64,000 bases of DNA from VBOC01 sp964512655. Lineage in GTDB: Bacteria; Bacteroidota; Ignavibacteria; UBA10030; SZUA-254. Numbering within the stretch: the stretch's first letter is position 1; every line of letters starts with the position of its first letter. The position numbers and the translations under genes were made by a program. The notes beneath the pieces are model-generated. The model was not told the origin of the DNA and searched no databases. It saw only the letters and a program-made list of their open reading frames with translations. The DNA lies in assembly GCA_964512655.1 (NCBI GenBank), contig CAZEJT010000004.1:136338-200337 (forward strand). The letters run 5' to 3'. Shown here one piece after another: positions 8,051-16,096 of the stretch.

Positions 8051-8395
8051 GTGGTCGAAGTAGCAACAGTCAGGAAGCTTGCGCTCTCTCTCCCCGGGTC
8101 GGAGGAGCAACCGCATTTCCACCTCGCCTCGTTCAGGGTAAAGAACAGGATATTCGCCACGCTCTGGGTCAAAGAGAACAGGGCGATGTTAAAGCTTTCC
8201 CTGGTGGATCAATCGGTATTTTGCTCTTACGACAGGACTGCCTTCTACCCCGTGCCGGGCGGGTGGGGCGCCCGGGGGGCGACCTTTGTGGAGCTGAGAT
8301 TAGTCAGGAAGGATATGTTCAGGGACGCGCTGACGACCGCCTACAAGGGAGTCGTCTCCAGGACGAAGAAGGGCACAGCGCGGGGGAAAAATTAA
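8051..8395 (+). CDS. MmcQ/YjbR-family protein
   Basis: A GTG at 8051, preceded by GGAAGGAATGAG, gives 114 residues. The text VRKLALSLPGSEEQPHF near the start, FRVKNRIFATLW next, and FVELRLVRKDMFRDALTTAY at the end match the small MmcQ/YjbR fold (CyaY-like alpha/beta). Members have been called DNA-binding, but a biochemical role is not well established. It overlaps the convergent DUF1801-type gene by four bases, so it is the last gene of its plus-strand run. Confidence 0.75.
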   Translation: MVEVATVRKLALSLPGSEEQPHFHLASFRVKNRIFATLWVKENRAMLKLSLVDQSVFCSYDRTAFYPVPGGWGARGATFVELRLVRKDMFRDALTTAYKGVVSRTKKGTARGKN

Positions 8396-8832
8396 CTTCG
8401 ATACACCTTTTGCACATGCTTGATTGAATTGACGATCATCTTGCCGAGGACGTCAATGCTGACATCCTGAAGAGATTTGATGTAGATACACCCCTTTCCT
8501 GTTTTGTGCTTCCCGAATTTCTGCAGCAACTCCTCCCTCTTATCAAAGTGCGCTGAGAGGTAGAGCACGATGGCAGCAGCCCTCGGCGAGAACCCCACGA
8601 GCGGCATGTCGCCCTCCCGGCCACTTTCATACGTATAGTGGTAACTGCCAAACCCGACGATGCTCGGGCCCCACATCTTCGGCTCCAGTCCGGTCTGTTT
8701 CTGAATTAATTCTACGATCTTGAAGCTGTCATTCCGCTGGGTTTCATCCTTTACCTTTTTGATGAAATCGGTGACGCTCTTCGATGTTTCAACCGTCTTG
8801 TTTCCTTTTGCCGCGCTCTTCTGTTTGGTCAT
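8392..8832 (-). CDS. DUF1801 (YdhG-like) protein
   Basis: The 146-residue cytoplasmic protein starts with a basic, low-complexity tail (about 1-18) and continues SVTDFIKKVKDETQRNDSF, MWGPSIVGFGSYHYTYESG, VGFSPRAAAIVLYL and GKGCIYIKSLQDVSIDVL. This succession is characteristic of the DUF1801 superfamily, a CyaY-like fold of unknown function. It is transcribed towards the MmcQ/YjbR gene, another CyaY-like fold, and the two 3' ends overlap by four bases. The ATG at 8832 is the only sensible start. Confidence 0.8.
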   Translation of the reverse strand: MTKQKSAAKGNKTVETSKSVTDFIKKVKDETQRNDSFKIVELIQKQTGLEPKMWGPSIVGFGSYHYTYESGREGDMPLVGFSPRAAAIVLYLSAHFDKREELLQKFGKHKTGKGCIYIKSLQDVSIDVLGKMIVNSIKHVQKVYRS

Positions 8833-8916
8833 TGTTGATCGTGGAGTGCCGGAGTGTTGGGTCGATTAGGATGCTTACGGTAGCAAATCGACAGGCCATT
8901 TCAAAATCGGGCGCCG

Positions 8917-10503
8917 TCAATTCTCAGTTGTGTCCGGGACGGCTTCATAGATCGCCCCGTCGTCCTCCTTCGCCCGGCAATGCAACGGAACATACTTTTC
9001 TACCTCATCGACCGTCGGAAGCACGAACCACCGCGGGGTGCGGTTGAAAAGGACCAGTAACGCGGAGCTGTCTTTTATGTCGGCAGCCATGGACTTCATT
9101 TCCGAATCGAAGGACTGATTTTCCCGCTGGGTGGCATTTGTGACCTTCAGCGGAACGCGGTATGTGATCCTTCCCGTATAGAGGGCGATCGGCAGCATCA
9201 GGTTCGTATAGACCGTAATATCGGGAGGGATCGACCGCGATCTCTCGATAAGCCGGGACTCGCGGTACGCCCTGCTCGCATACCCCTGTGCGTCCCCGCT
9301 CACCTTGACTGCATATTCCATCCCGGATACGATCACCAGAAATGCGACGCCAAATGCGGCGAACAAAAGCGGAATGCGAACCGCCGGATTCTCCGATCGG
9401 ATCGCCCACCAATACCCGGAAACGGTCCCGAGAAGGAGCGCGAGGACACGGAGCGGCATCAGCATGCGGGAGCTGTCGCGGAATAAGTCGGCCTGGAAGA
9501 ACACTGCCGAGATGATGAGAAACACCAGGTACACAACCATGTACGTCCACAGGAGAGTCAGGCGCCTATATTCAGCCGGTGAATTGTACTTCGCCGCGTT
9601 CCTTGTCCAAAACAACAATACCAGCAAGAACGCCGGCGGCAGGAGGAACATCCACCAGGCGTCTGCGATCTTCCACTGGATAAACCATGCGGCGCACGCG
9701 TTGAGTATGCCCCCGATTTCCTGAGGTCCCAGAAATCCGTGGACATCGAACCTGCGCCCCATCGGTGTCTCGTACTGAAGGTTTCGGATCATCCAACAAA
9801 CGGGCAGGGACGCGCTGATGAGTCCGAAGATGATCGCGCTTCGGATTCTTCGCGCCGCGTCCCCGGAATCAAGAAGGAGGAGGCTCAGCGTGCCAGCTGC
9901 AATCGCCGCTATCCCGGCATATCGGGTGACTCCGGCAAGGGCTGTGAGAGAGGCGGCGAGGACGAGATGACGCTGTCTCCCGCCCTCAAGATACCGAGCC
10001 AGGAAAAGCAGCGAAGGGAAGAGAAGGCAGAGAAACGTCCCTTCTGACAGGGCGATACTCTGGTAGGCAATCAGGTCGACAGCGCCGATTGCGATGGAGG
10101 AACAAAGAAGGGCAGCGGTAAGGGACTTTCCCGAAAACTCGTACGCAACCCAACCGATCCATAACACGTTCACCGCAGACATGCCCGCCTGAACCCATCG
10201 TGCCGCTTCCACCGGATCGGCCCCGAAAAGACTGCCGGCCGCGAGGAGGGCCGGATAGAGCGGAGGAAAGAGCACGACGGGACTCCCTCCCATGCTCCAC
10301 CCCTGGCCCTGCAGAAGGCCTCTCGCCATCATGACATACATGACGGAGTCGGGATAGATCCCGATCCCGTGAGGGGTGGCGCCCAGGATCACCGCAGCGG
10401 CGCAGACCGCAGGCAAAATCAGAACCCAGGCGTGCTTGATCGGGCCGTTCTGATACCGAGCGAGGCGTCCCTGTCGCGCCGGTACGGGTGTCTCCCTGGT
10501 CAA
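8917..10503 (-). CDS. ArnT/GT39-like polytopic membrane glycosyltransferase
   Basis: The 528-residue protein has about ten to twelve membrane helices up to residue 400 and a C-terminal extracytoplasmic tail. After the first helix comes YPDSVMYVMMARGLLQGQGW, the acidic first loop and G-W pattern of GT-C enzymes (ArnT, PMT, GT39) that transfer sugars from polyprenyl-phosphate donors outside the inner membrane. Donor and acceptor cannot be told. The first in-frame start is a TTG only 6 bases after the TonB-receptor stop and without a clear ribosome site, so the start is uncertain and translation is probably coupled to the receptor gene. Confidence 0.75.
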   Translation of the reverse strand: MTRETPVPARQGRLARYQNGPIKHAWVLILPAVCAAAVILGATPHGIGIYPDSVMYVMMARGLLQGQGWSMGGSPVVLFPPLYPALLAAGSLFGADPVEAARWVQAGMSAVNVLWIGWVAYEFSGKSLTAALLCSSIAIGAVDLIAYQSIALSEGTFLCLLFPSLLFLARYLEGGRQRHLVLAASLTALAGVTRYAGIAAIAAGTLSLLLLDSGDAARRIRSAIIFGLISASLPVCWMIRNLQYETPMGRRFDVHGFLGPQEIGGILNACAAWFIQWKIADAWWMFLLPPAFLLVLLFWTRNAAKYNSPAEYRRLTLLWTYMVVYLVFLIISAVFFQADLFRDSSRMLMPLRVLALLLGTVSGYWWAIRSENPAVRIPLLFAAFGVAFLVIVSGMEYAVKVSGDAQGYASRAYRESRLIERSRSIPPDITVYTNLMLPIALYTGRITYRVPLKVTNATQRENQSFDSEMKSMAADIKDSSALLVLFNRTPRWFVLPTVDEVEKYVPLHCRAKEDDGAIYEAVPDTTEN

Positions 10504-10509
10504 GGGATG

Positions 10510-12825
10510 CTACATGTTGAGTTGAATCATCGCGCGGATGGCCAGAGGGGTTCCAGGTGTGAAATCAAGCTCATCAACGGGACGGGGTTCACTTCGAAGC
10601 CGGGACTCGGTTTCGAATTGCGCCTCGTTCCACTCCGTGTTGAAAAGGTTTTCGGCAATCAACGAGAGTTTCACACCTTGAAATGAGTAGCCAACACCGG
10701 CATCGAAAACCGTATATCCGTGGGCCCGGACGGAGTTGTCTTCTATCGCAGGCCTTTCGCTCATATGCCTGTAGCGGAAGGTTCCCTCAAGTCCATCGGA
10801 TCTTCGGGCAGTGAGGCCTCCCGTGGATGTGAAATCCGGCGCCAGAGGAATGAAATTTTCTCCGTCCGGCAAATCGGTGAACCTCCCCTTTGAGACCGTC
10901 AGGTCAACATCTCCCCACAACCAGGAAAGGAGTTGGACGCGGCCGCCGAGGTCGATGCCGATCCTTCGAGTCCTTCCTTTCTCCTCAGTCGTTCCGTCAT
11001 CGCCGGAATACGTGAGCTCATGTTCAAGGTCGAGCCCCCAAAATGAAGCGCTGGCGCTGAAGCGGGGGCCAGGCGTATAGCGGGCGCCGAATTCGGCGCC
11101 TAACGCCCTCGGAAGCGTTTCGGCTCCGCGAGAGGCGAGCACGCCTCTGCCGTCGTTCGAATGAAATCCGCTCCCGGCATTAAGATAGAGATCGAGCGAC
11201 CTTTCAGGCGTGACGATTAAGTCAAATTTCGGACTCACGATATTCTGTCGAACTACGCCGGAGATGTCATCGAGAGTCCAATGAGGGAGGAGGTCGTTCA
11301 CATCGAATATGAAATAGTCATCCCTCGCCCCCAGCTGGAGCCGGACGGACTCCCCGAGCCGGACGTCCTGCTGAAGATAGAGCGCAAGGCTCGTTTCCCG
11401 GATGTCATCGTTCGCCTTTGCATTCACCCGTACTCGCCGCTCCACATGCCACAGCTGATTGTTTATGCCGTCCGTCCGAATCGCTCCGCCGAGGAGGGTA
11501 GTGAGATTAGGGTTTCCGAAAAGGCGCCCAATCGTATACTCCGACCTGCCGCCCAGGAGAACTCTGTCGTCGTCCTGTTCGATCTCGTCGCCGTGGATGA
11601 AATCGGCCTTGAAAAACGTGAAATCGGAAAAGAGTTTGAAATGGTATTTCGATGCGAATGCCTGGGATATGAATTTGTTTGCTCCGGCATTTTCGGAATA
11701 GACAATATTCAAGTTGTGCCTGAAGGTTTCGCCGCCTTCCGAAGGATCGATCGATCCGTATCTCCCGATGAGGCCCTCGGCGACCGCCCGCTCCGGTATT
11801 TGACCTGAAGCGTTCCAGTTCGAGCTGAATCCCGACGCCCAAACCGAAAGTGATTGATCCTCCCCGAAAAAAGTCCTGACTTTGCCGAACAAATTTATGC
11901 GCTTGAAATCCTGCTTGTTATCGAAGTAGCTGTCATTGTGCAGGAGCTCGCCGGCTACATATCCGGTGGTCGCATCCGATCGGAAGGGGAGTCTCCCGGT
12001 GCCCGTGAGCCGGACCAAGCCAAAAAAACCCGATTCGATGCGAACCGAGCTCTGGTCAACCTCATCCAGAGTGTTGAATTTGACCGTGCCCGCTGTGCCG
12101 AAATCTCCCGACTGAACGAAATACGGCCCCTTCTGGACGTCCATTCCCTGAAGCACCTCGGGAATCGTAAAATGCAGGTCGGCGTATCCCTGTCCGTGGC
12201 CGTGGCTGACCATGTTCACCGGGACACCGTCAACCGAAACATTCACGTCTGTTCCGTGATCGCAATCGAAGCCGCGGATAAAGATCTGCTCTGCTTTCCC
12301 TCCGCCGGCATGCTGCGCGATGAAAAGCCCCGGCACCATGCGGAGAAGATCCTGTGTGGAAAGTCTCGGGCGGAGTGCGAAATCGGCGCCTTGAATTTGC
12401 TTCGACGAAACAGCGGAGACCGGCTGATCCGAACTGACCACCACTTCTGCTTCGCTCGCGGGAGCTTCCTCCAATTCGAAATCAATGGTGACCGTCTTTC
12501 CGGCTTCGACTGTAATATCTTTCGAGGCATTCTTGAACCCCACTCCGCCCGCCTTCAGTCGAATTTTCCCCACGGAGACCCGGCGAAGCGTGTATGCCCC
12601 GTCGGGCCCCGAGGATGTCCCGCTGCGGGTTCCCTCGATGACAACGTTGGCAAATGGAACGGGCATGGAGGAGCCTGACACAATCACACGACCGGTGATT
12701 GTACCCGGGGCTTCCTGTGCATGAAGGGACCGGCAGTCCCCGAGGATGAATGTGGCGAGGACCACAACGGTCTGTATCAGACTCCTGGGGTAACGCACGG
12801 CGATGACAATCGAGAGATTAGACAT
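10510..12825 (-). CDS. TonB-dependent outer-membrane receptor
   Basis: From the ATG at 12825 the protein has 771 residues; a GTG at 12861 would add 12. A signal peptide ends near SLHAQE. Next is a carboxypeptidase-regulatory-like beta-sandwich (GTITGRVIVSGSSMPVPFA), a plug domain with STQDLLRMVPGLF, IFIRGFDCDHGTDV and SVDGVPVNMVSHGHGQGY, then a beta-barrel ending in the aromatic-free RAMIQLNM. It imports a siderophore, metal chelate, vitamin or glycan using TonB energy; the His-rich plug stretch (SHGHG) does not identify the ligand. It sits between the barrel gene at 12900 and the ArnT-like gene on the same strand and may belong to the ECF sigma regulon. Confidence 0.85.
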   Translation of the reverse strand: MSNLSIVIAVRYPRSLIQTVVVLATFILGDCRSLHAQEAPGTITGRVIVSGSSMPVPFANVVIEGTRSGTSSGPDGAYTLRRVSVGKIRLKAGGVGFKNASKDITVEAGKTVTIDFELEEAPASEAEVVVSSDQPVSAVSSKQIQGADFALRPRLSTQDLLRMVPGLFIAQHAGGGKAEQIFIRGFDCDHGTDVNVSVDGVPVNMVSHGHGQGYADLHFTIPEVLQGMDVQKGPYFVQSGDFGTAGTVKFNTLDEVDQSSVRIESGFFGLVRLTGTGRLPFRSDATTGYVAGELLHNDSYFDNKQDFKRINLFGKVRTFFGEDQSLSVWASGFSSNWNASGQIPERAVAEGLIGRYGSIDPSEGGETFRHNLNIVYSENAGANKFISQAFASKYHFKLFSDFTFFKADFIHGDEIEQDDDRVLLGGRSEYTIGRLFGNPNLTTLLGGAIRTDGINNQLWHVERRVRVNAKANDDIRETSLALYLQQDVRLGESVRLQLGARDDYFIFDVNDLLPHWTLDDISGVVRQNIVSPKFDLIVTPERSLDLYLNAGSGFHSNDGRGVLASRGAETLPRALGAEFGARYTPGPRFSASASFWGLDLEHELTYSGDDGTTEEKGRTRRIGIDLGGRVQLLSWLWGDVDLTVSKGRFTDLPDGENFIPLAPDFTSTGGLTARRSDGLEGTFRYRHMSERPAIEDNSVRAHGYTVFDAGVGYSFQGVKLSLIAENLFNTEWNEAQFETESRLRSEPRPVDELDFTPGTPLAIRAMIQLNM

Positions 12826-12899
12826 CGTAATGACAAAAGCGGCTCGAAGACACCCCTCCACGGATGATACGAGATGCCCCGCGGATCGGATCGATTCGG

Positions 12900-13898
12900 C
12901 TACTCAATCCCCATCAGATCGAAGCTGTACGAGAGATTCAGAAACAGGTTGAAGCCCGCCGTCTGCTGGATGCCGTGGACATTCTGGTACGCCGGAAGCT
13001 GGACGAACGCCGTGCCAGCGAGAGCGTCGCTGAACTTAAGTCCAACACCCGGGCTGACAAAGATCCATGTCCCGCCCGTATTGGCTCTCGGCTCATCGGT
13101 AAAACCGACATCGGCGAAATCCTGAAACCTTCCGTTCACCTGCAGCAAGAGGTCCATCCTGTCGAGCAATCGATACGCCGTTCCAACATGGGCGAGAAGC
13201 GTATTCCCAAACCGATAGTCGTAAGTTCCCTTTCCGGTAAATTGGTAGGCCACACCGAGCCTCAGCGGCAGGGCGGCGTATTTCCCCGACGGGGTCGGAA
13301 GTGTGAGGATATTCTGGTCATACTCGACTCCGGCAAACCCGTCGACTGAGCCCGTGCCCGGCTGAATTGTGACTTCCGCTTCTTCACCTTCGGCGTTCCG
13401 CAGGCCGGTGACGCCTGATGCGGTTTTAATCCCACCGTGAAGCGCCACAATCGGTGAGAACTGCGATGAATCGGACTGGAACAATACATAGTGAGCGTTC
13501 AATACGATGTCCCCAAGGCCGCTGAAGTCCCACGACTCCCAGCGGTTAGCGCCCTCCGCATGATCGATATGGCTGTGTTCGCGGTGAACAAACGGTATCG
13601 AAAGCTCCGCGGTCAGGCGCTCGCTGAGCCCGAGTTGAAGCTGAAGGGTATTCTTTTCGTTCAACGTCTCCACCTCATCATGATGTCCAGCAATTGCGCC
13701 GACGAACGACCTCGACGAGCCCACGTAAATTTGATTTTGCAGAATGTACTCATGTGAGATCCCGACAGAGAGCCAGCCGCCGCTCAAAGATCGGTATGTA
13801 TTGAGAGGACAGGTTGCGGCTCCGCAGCTCCGCGAAAGGGAGTGTTCAGGGGCAAGAACAAAGCCGAGAAGTAAGCCACTTATCAGTAATGATCGCAT
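12900..13898 (-). CDS. Outer-membrane beta-barrel protein
   Basis: The 332-residue product has a signal peptide (MRSLLISGLLLGFVLAPEHS) and a body of alternating short strands with many Gly, Tyr and aromatic ends, finishing FLNLSYSFDLMGIE. This resembles the loosely defined transporter/MetA-type outer-membrane barrels. An exposed segment is rich in His and acidic residues (GHHDEVETLN, VHREHSHIDHAEG), and the mature N-terminus has two cysteines (SCGAATC). Those features suggest metal contact, but this is a guess. It lies 74 bases before the TonB receptor and 85 bases after the anti-sigma gene, all on the minus strand. Confidence 0.65.
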   Translation of the reverse strand: MRSLLISGLLLGFVLAPEHSLSRSCGAATCPLNTYRSLSGGWLSVGISHEYILQNQIYVGSSRSFVGAIAGHHDEVETLNEKNTLQLQLGLSERLTAELSIPFVHREHSHIDHAEGANRWESWDFSGLGDIVLNAHYVLFQSDSSQFSPIVALHGGIKTASGVTGLRNAEGEEAEVTIQPGTGSVDGFAGVEYDQNILTLPTPSGKYAALPLRLGVAYQFTGKGTYDYRFGNTLLAHVGTAYRLLDRMDLLLQVNGRFQDFADVGFTDEPRANTGGTWIFVSPGVGLKFSDALAGTAFVQLPAYQNVHGIQQTAGFNLFLNLSYSFDLMGIE

Positions 13899-13983
13899 CA
13901 GGTTGGGGCCCCTTTTCTTGCATGGATGGATCGTGATCCTTGTGCTGGTTTCAACAATGAGCGGGACATTTTCGTTCTACTTG

Positions 13984-14760
13984 TTACGAACCGGATTGCA
14001 GCAGATGCGCAAATTCCTGGAGATCGGGGAGCGCCACATCAGACACCGCCCAATAGATCATCCCCGAGGCCGTCCAACCTACAAGATTATACCCCTGTCT
14101 CGCCGCCGTTCCTCCAGCGGCGTTTCCACCGCGGGACGCCGGCCACACAAAAAGGTTGATGATGTGCTTCCGATGCTGATAGATCAGGGCTGCGACGGGA
14201 CGTCCACCGATGTAATCCAGCCGGCCCCCCGCAAGGGTGAACCCCTGATCCGGCAGATCGCGGACCGGCGGCGAGAAATCGAGCCGTCCGGCGAACCATG
14301 GCTTCACGGTGTGCTGGTCCGATGATTGTACATCGGTCAGATGATTCGCCATCAGCGATCGCGCATGGCTCGAAACAAGCTCCTGTTCCAAGAGGCCGTC
14401 TGCGGACGGGCTCCTCGGCATCAGGAAGAAGGCCCAGACCGCCAGAGATATGAAAGCGATCCCGAAACCAATGAGCCGCCAATTCCTGGCCGGCATGAAC
14501 CGTCGATACCCTGGTTGGATCTGAGCCGTCCCCAATCCTTCCGCCTTCAGCGATGCCGTGACGCGTTTTCGGAGCGCGGGCGGGGCCTGGTGGTAAAATG
14601 ACGGGGAGCCTATACCTTCCCGCAGGATACGGATGTTGTTGAGAGCGCGTGAGCAATCCGGACACTTCATCACGTGTTCCTGCACCTCGAGAGCTTTCGC
14701 GAGATCGAGCTCATCATCCGCATACGCATCGAGGAGCGGTCGCACCTGTTGGCAGTCCAC
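13984..14760 (-). CDS. Zinc-binding (zf-HC2) membrane anti-sigma factor
   Basis: The start is a GTG at 14760, 8 bases after a strong AAGGAGG. The 258-residue protein opens with a ZAS anti-sigma domain (DCQQVRPLLDAYADDELDL, then HVMKCPDCSRAL with the HxxxCxxC zinc motif at about residues 30-37), has one membrane helix at about 120-140 (LIGFGIAFISLAVWAFFLM) and a periplasmic C-terminal sensor domain. It should hold the ECF sigma factor at the membrane until a signal arrives. The sigma stop codon lies only two bases before the GTG, so the pair is translated together. Confidence 0.9.
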   Translation of the reverse strand: MDCQQVRPLLDAYADDELDLAKALEVQEHVMKCPDCSRALNNIRILREGIGSPSFYHQAPPALRKRVTASLKAEGLGTAQIQPGYRRFMPARNWRLIGFGIAFISLAVWAFFLMPRSPSADGLLEQELVSSHARSLMANHLTDVQSSDQHTVKPWFAGRLDFSPPVRDLPDQGFTLAGGRLDYIGGRPVAALIYQHRKHIINLFVWPASRGGNAAGGTAARQGYNLVGWTASGMIYWAVSDVALPDLQEFAHLLQSGS

Positions 14761-14761
14761 C

Positions 14762-15322
14762 TCAATCCTCCTTATCGGGATGTTCGGTCAGCATGTCTTC
14801 GAGCTGCTTCCTGGCGCGAGAGAGCCGGGACATGACGGTCCCGACGGGTACGCCGGCGATTGAAGCGATCTCCTTGTACGACATCCCCTCCAGCTCACGC
14901 AGGACCAGAACCTCCCTGAACTCGACCGGCAATTCTTCAATCGAGGCATGCAGGAGCTCGGCGTTCATCTGCTCGATGAGTATCGTCTCGGGAGAGGGAG
15001 CCAATGCCGAACCGCCGTGAAGTTCATCATTGAACTCCGTGATCGATTCCTTCACCCTGTTTTGCCGCATCCACGTGTAGCATGTGTTCCGGACAATCGT
15101 CAGCAGCCATGCCCTCGGGTCGCCCCCGCGAAAGCCTGAAAAGAACCTGAACGCACGCAGGTAGGATTCCTGCACGACATCCTCGGCATCCTGATCATTC
15201 TTCGTCAGCCATCGGGCCAGGTTGTACGCCGCATCCATGCAGGGAAGGATGGTGCGTTCGAAACTCGATAATGTGCCCTGATCGAGCGGCGTAAATCCTT
15301 CCGGGGGGAATCCCCCATTCAA
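14762..15322 (-). CDS. ECF RNA polymerase sigma factor
   Basis: The protein is up to 186 residues. Region 2 reads DAAYNLARWLTKNDQDAEDV then VQESYLRAFRFF and WLLTIVRNTCYTW; region 4 reads EGMSYKEIASIAGVPVGTVM then SRLSRARKQLEDML. The first conventional start is a TTG at 15322 with no ribosome site, and it falls inside or at the edge of the putative promoter (15326-15353). The true start may be further in; an in-frame ACG at 15292 follows GGAAGG by four bases and would give a normal-length protein. The anti-sigma gene follows, and doxX is divergent, with matching promoter motifs. Confidence 0.92.
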   Translation of the reverse strand: MNGGFPPEGFTPLDQGTLSSFERTILPCMDAAYNLARWLTKNDQDAEDVVQESYLRAFRFFSGFRGGDPRAWLLTIVRNTCYTWMRQNRVKESITEFNDELHGGSALAPSPETILIEQMNAELLHASIEELPVEFREVLVLRELEGMSYKEIASIAGVPVGTVMSRLSRARKQLEDMLTEHPDKED

Positions 15323-15325
15323 GTA

Positions 15326-15353
15326 TAGACCGAGAGAACAGGTATTTTATTCC
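15326..15353 (-). promoter_or_regulatory. ECF-type promoter of the sigma/anti-sigma operon
   Basis: On the minus strand CGGGAATA (GGAATA at 15353-15348) is followed after 16 bases by GGTCTA (15331-15326). The same arrangement occurs on the plus strand at 15379-15406. Group ECF promoters have a GGAA-type -35 and a GTC/CGTC-type -10 at this spacing, and ECF factors commonly autoregulate. Transcription would begin near 15319. Confidence 0.55.
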
Positions 15354-15378
15354 CGAATCGAAAACGAAGGGCAAGACG

Positions 15379-15406
15379 GGAATATTACCGCGCGGGCGCC
15401 TGTCTT
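15379..15406 (+). promoter_or_regulatory. ECF-type promoter of doxX
   Basis: CGGGAATA (GGAATA at 15379-15384), 16 bases, then TGTCTT (15401-15406) mirrors the promoter motif in front of the sigma gene: an identical 8-base -35 block, identical spacing and a shared GTCT in the -10. It lies about 97 bases before the doxX ATG. Confidence 0.55.
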
Positions 15407-15502
15407 ACATATGAACGAGGTCGCGGCGGGACGGCTGCAACAGATAATTGAATGGAAAGGGCTTCCCCGCGGCCTTGGAACCAAAAAGAAAGGAATAAAA
15501 TC

Positions 15503-16033
15503 ATGAGATTCAACAAGGCGTTGCATTGGGCGTTGACCCCTCCGGACAATGCTCCCGCAGCAACTCTATTTCTCCGGTGCATGGCGGGCGGAGTGTTCTT
15601 CTGGGAGGGAATACTGAAATTTGTGTACACGAACCAGGGGGTCGGACGCTTCACTAAGTTGGGCATTCCATTCCCCGAAATCTCCGCTCATTTTGTCGCA
15701 TGTCTCGAGATCGTCGGAGGGCTCCTCCTCATCGGGGGCTTACTCACGCGGATGATCGCCATCCCGTTTGTCATCGAGATGATCGTCGCGATACTCTCTA
15801 CGAAGATCTCCCTGTATCTCGGAACATCGCCGCTGCCCCTCCCTCCTGTTCCTCCCCAGATCGGGATCTGGGCTGTGCTTCACGAAGGCAGATCGGATTA
15901 CGCGCAGATCATGACGATGTTCTTTCTGATCGCGGCGGGACCGGGCAGGTGGTCTATCGACGCATTGCGTCACACGAGGCAGCGCGAAAAGGAATCGCAC
16001 ATCCGCCTTGCATCGGCGGGGAGCCGTGCCTGA
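15503..16033 (+). CDS. DoxX-family membrane protein
   Basis: The ATG at 15503 has AAAGGAA 8 bases upstream; the alternative at 15452 has none. The 176-residue product has four predicted membrane helices: FLRCMAGGVFFWEGILKFVY, AHFVACLEIVGGLLLIGGLL, MIAIPFVIEMIVAILS and IMTMFFLIAAGPG. The LE(I/V)xGG wording in helix two is typical of DoxX/DoxD proteins. Members are linked to oxidative or thiol stress (for example a membrane oxidoreductase complex in mycobacteria) and often lie beside ECF sigma genes. It is divergent from the ECF gene here and shares its promoter type, so control by that sigma is likely. Confidence 0.85.
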   Translation: MRFNKALHWALTPPDNAPAATLFLRCMAGGVFFWEGILKFVYTNQGVGRFTKLGIPFPEISAHFVACLEIVGGLLLIGGLLTRMIAIPFVIEMIVAILSTKISLYLGTSPLPLPPVPPQIGIWAVLHEGRSDYAQIMTMFFLIAAGPGRWSIDALRHTRQREKESHIRLASAGSRA

Positions 16034-16096
16034 GCCGGCATCACGTCAATGTTCGACGGAGTTGTTTTTGTAGCACCGGGTTAGTACACTTGACGC

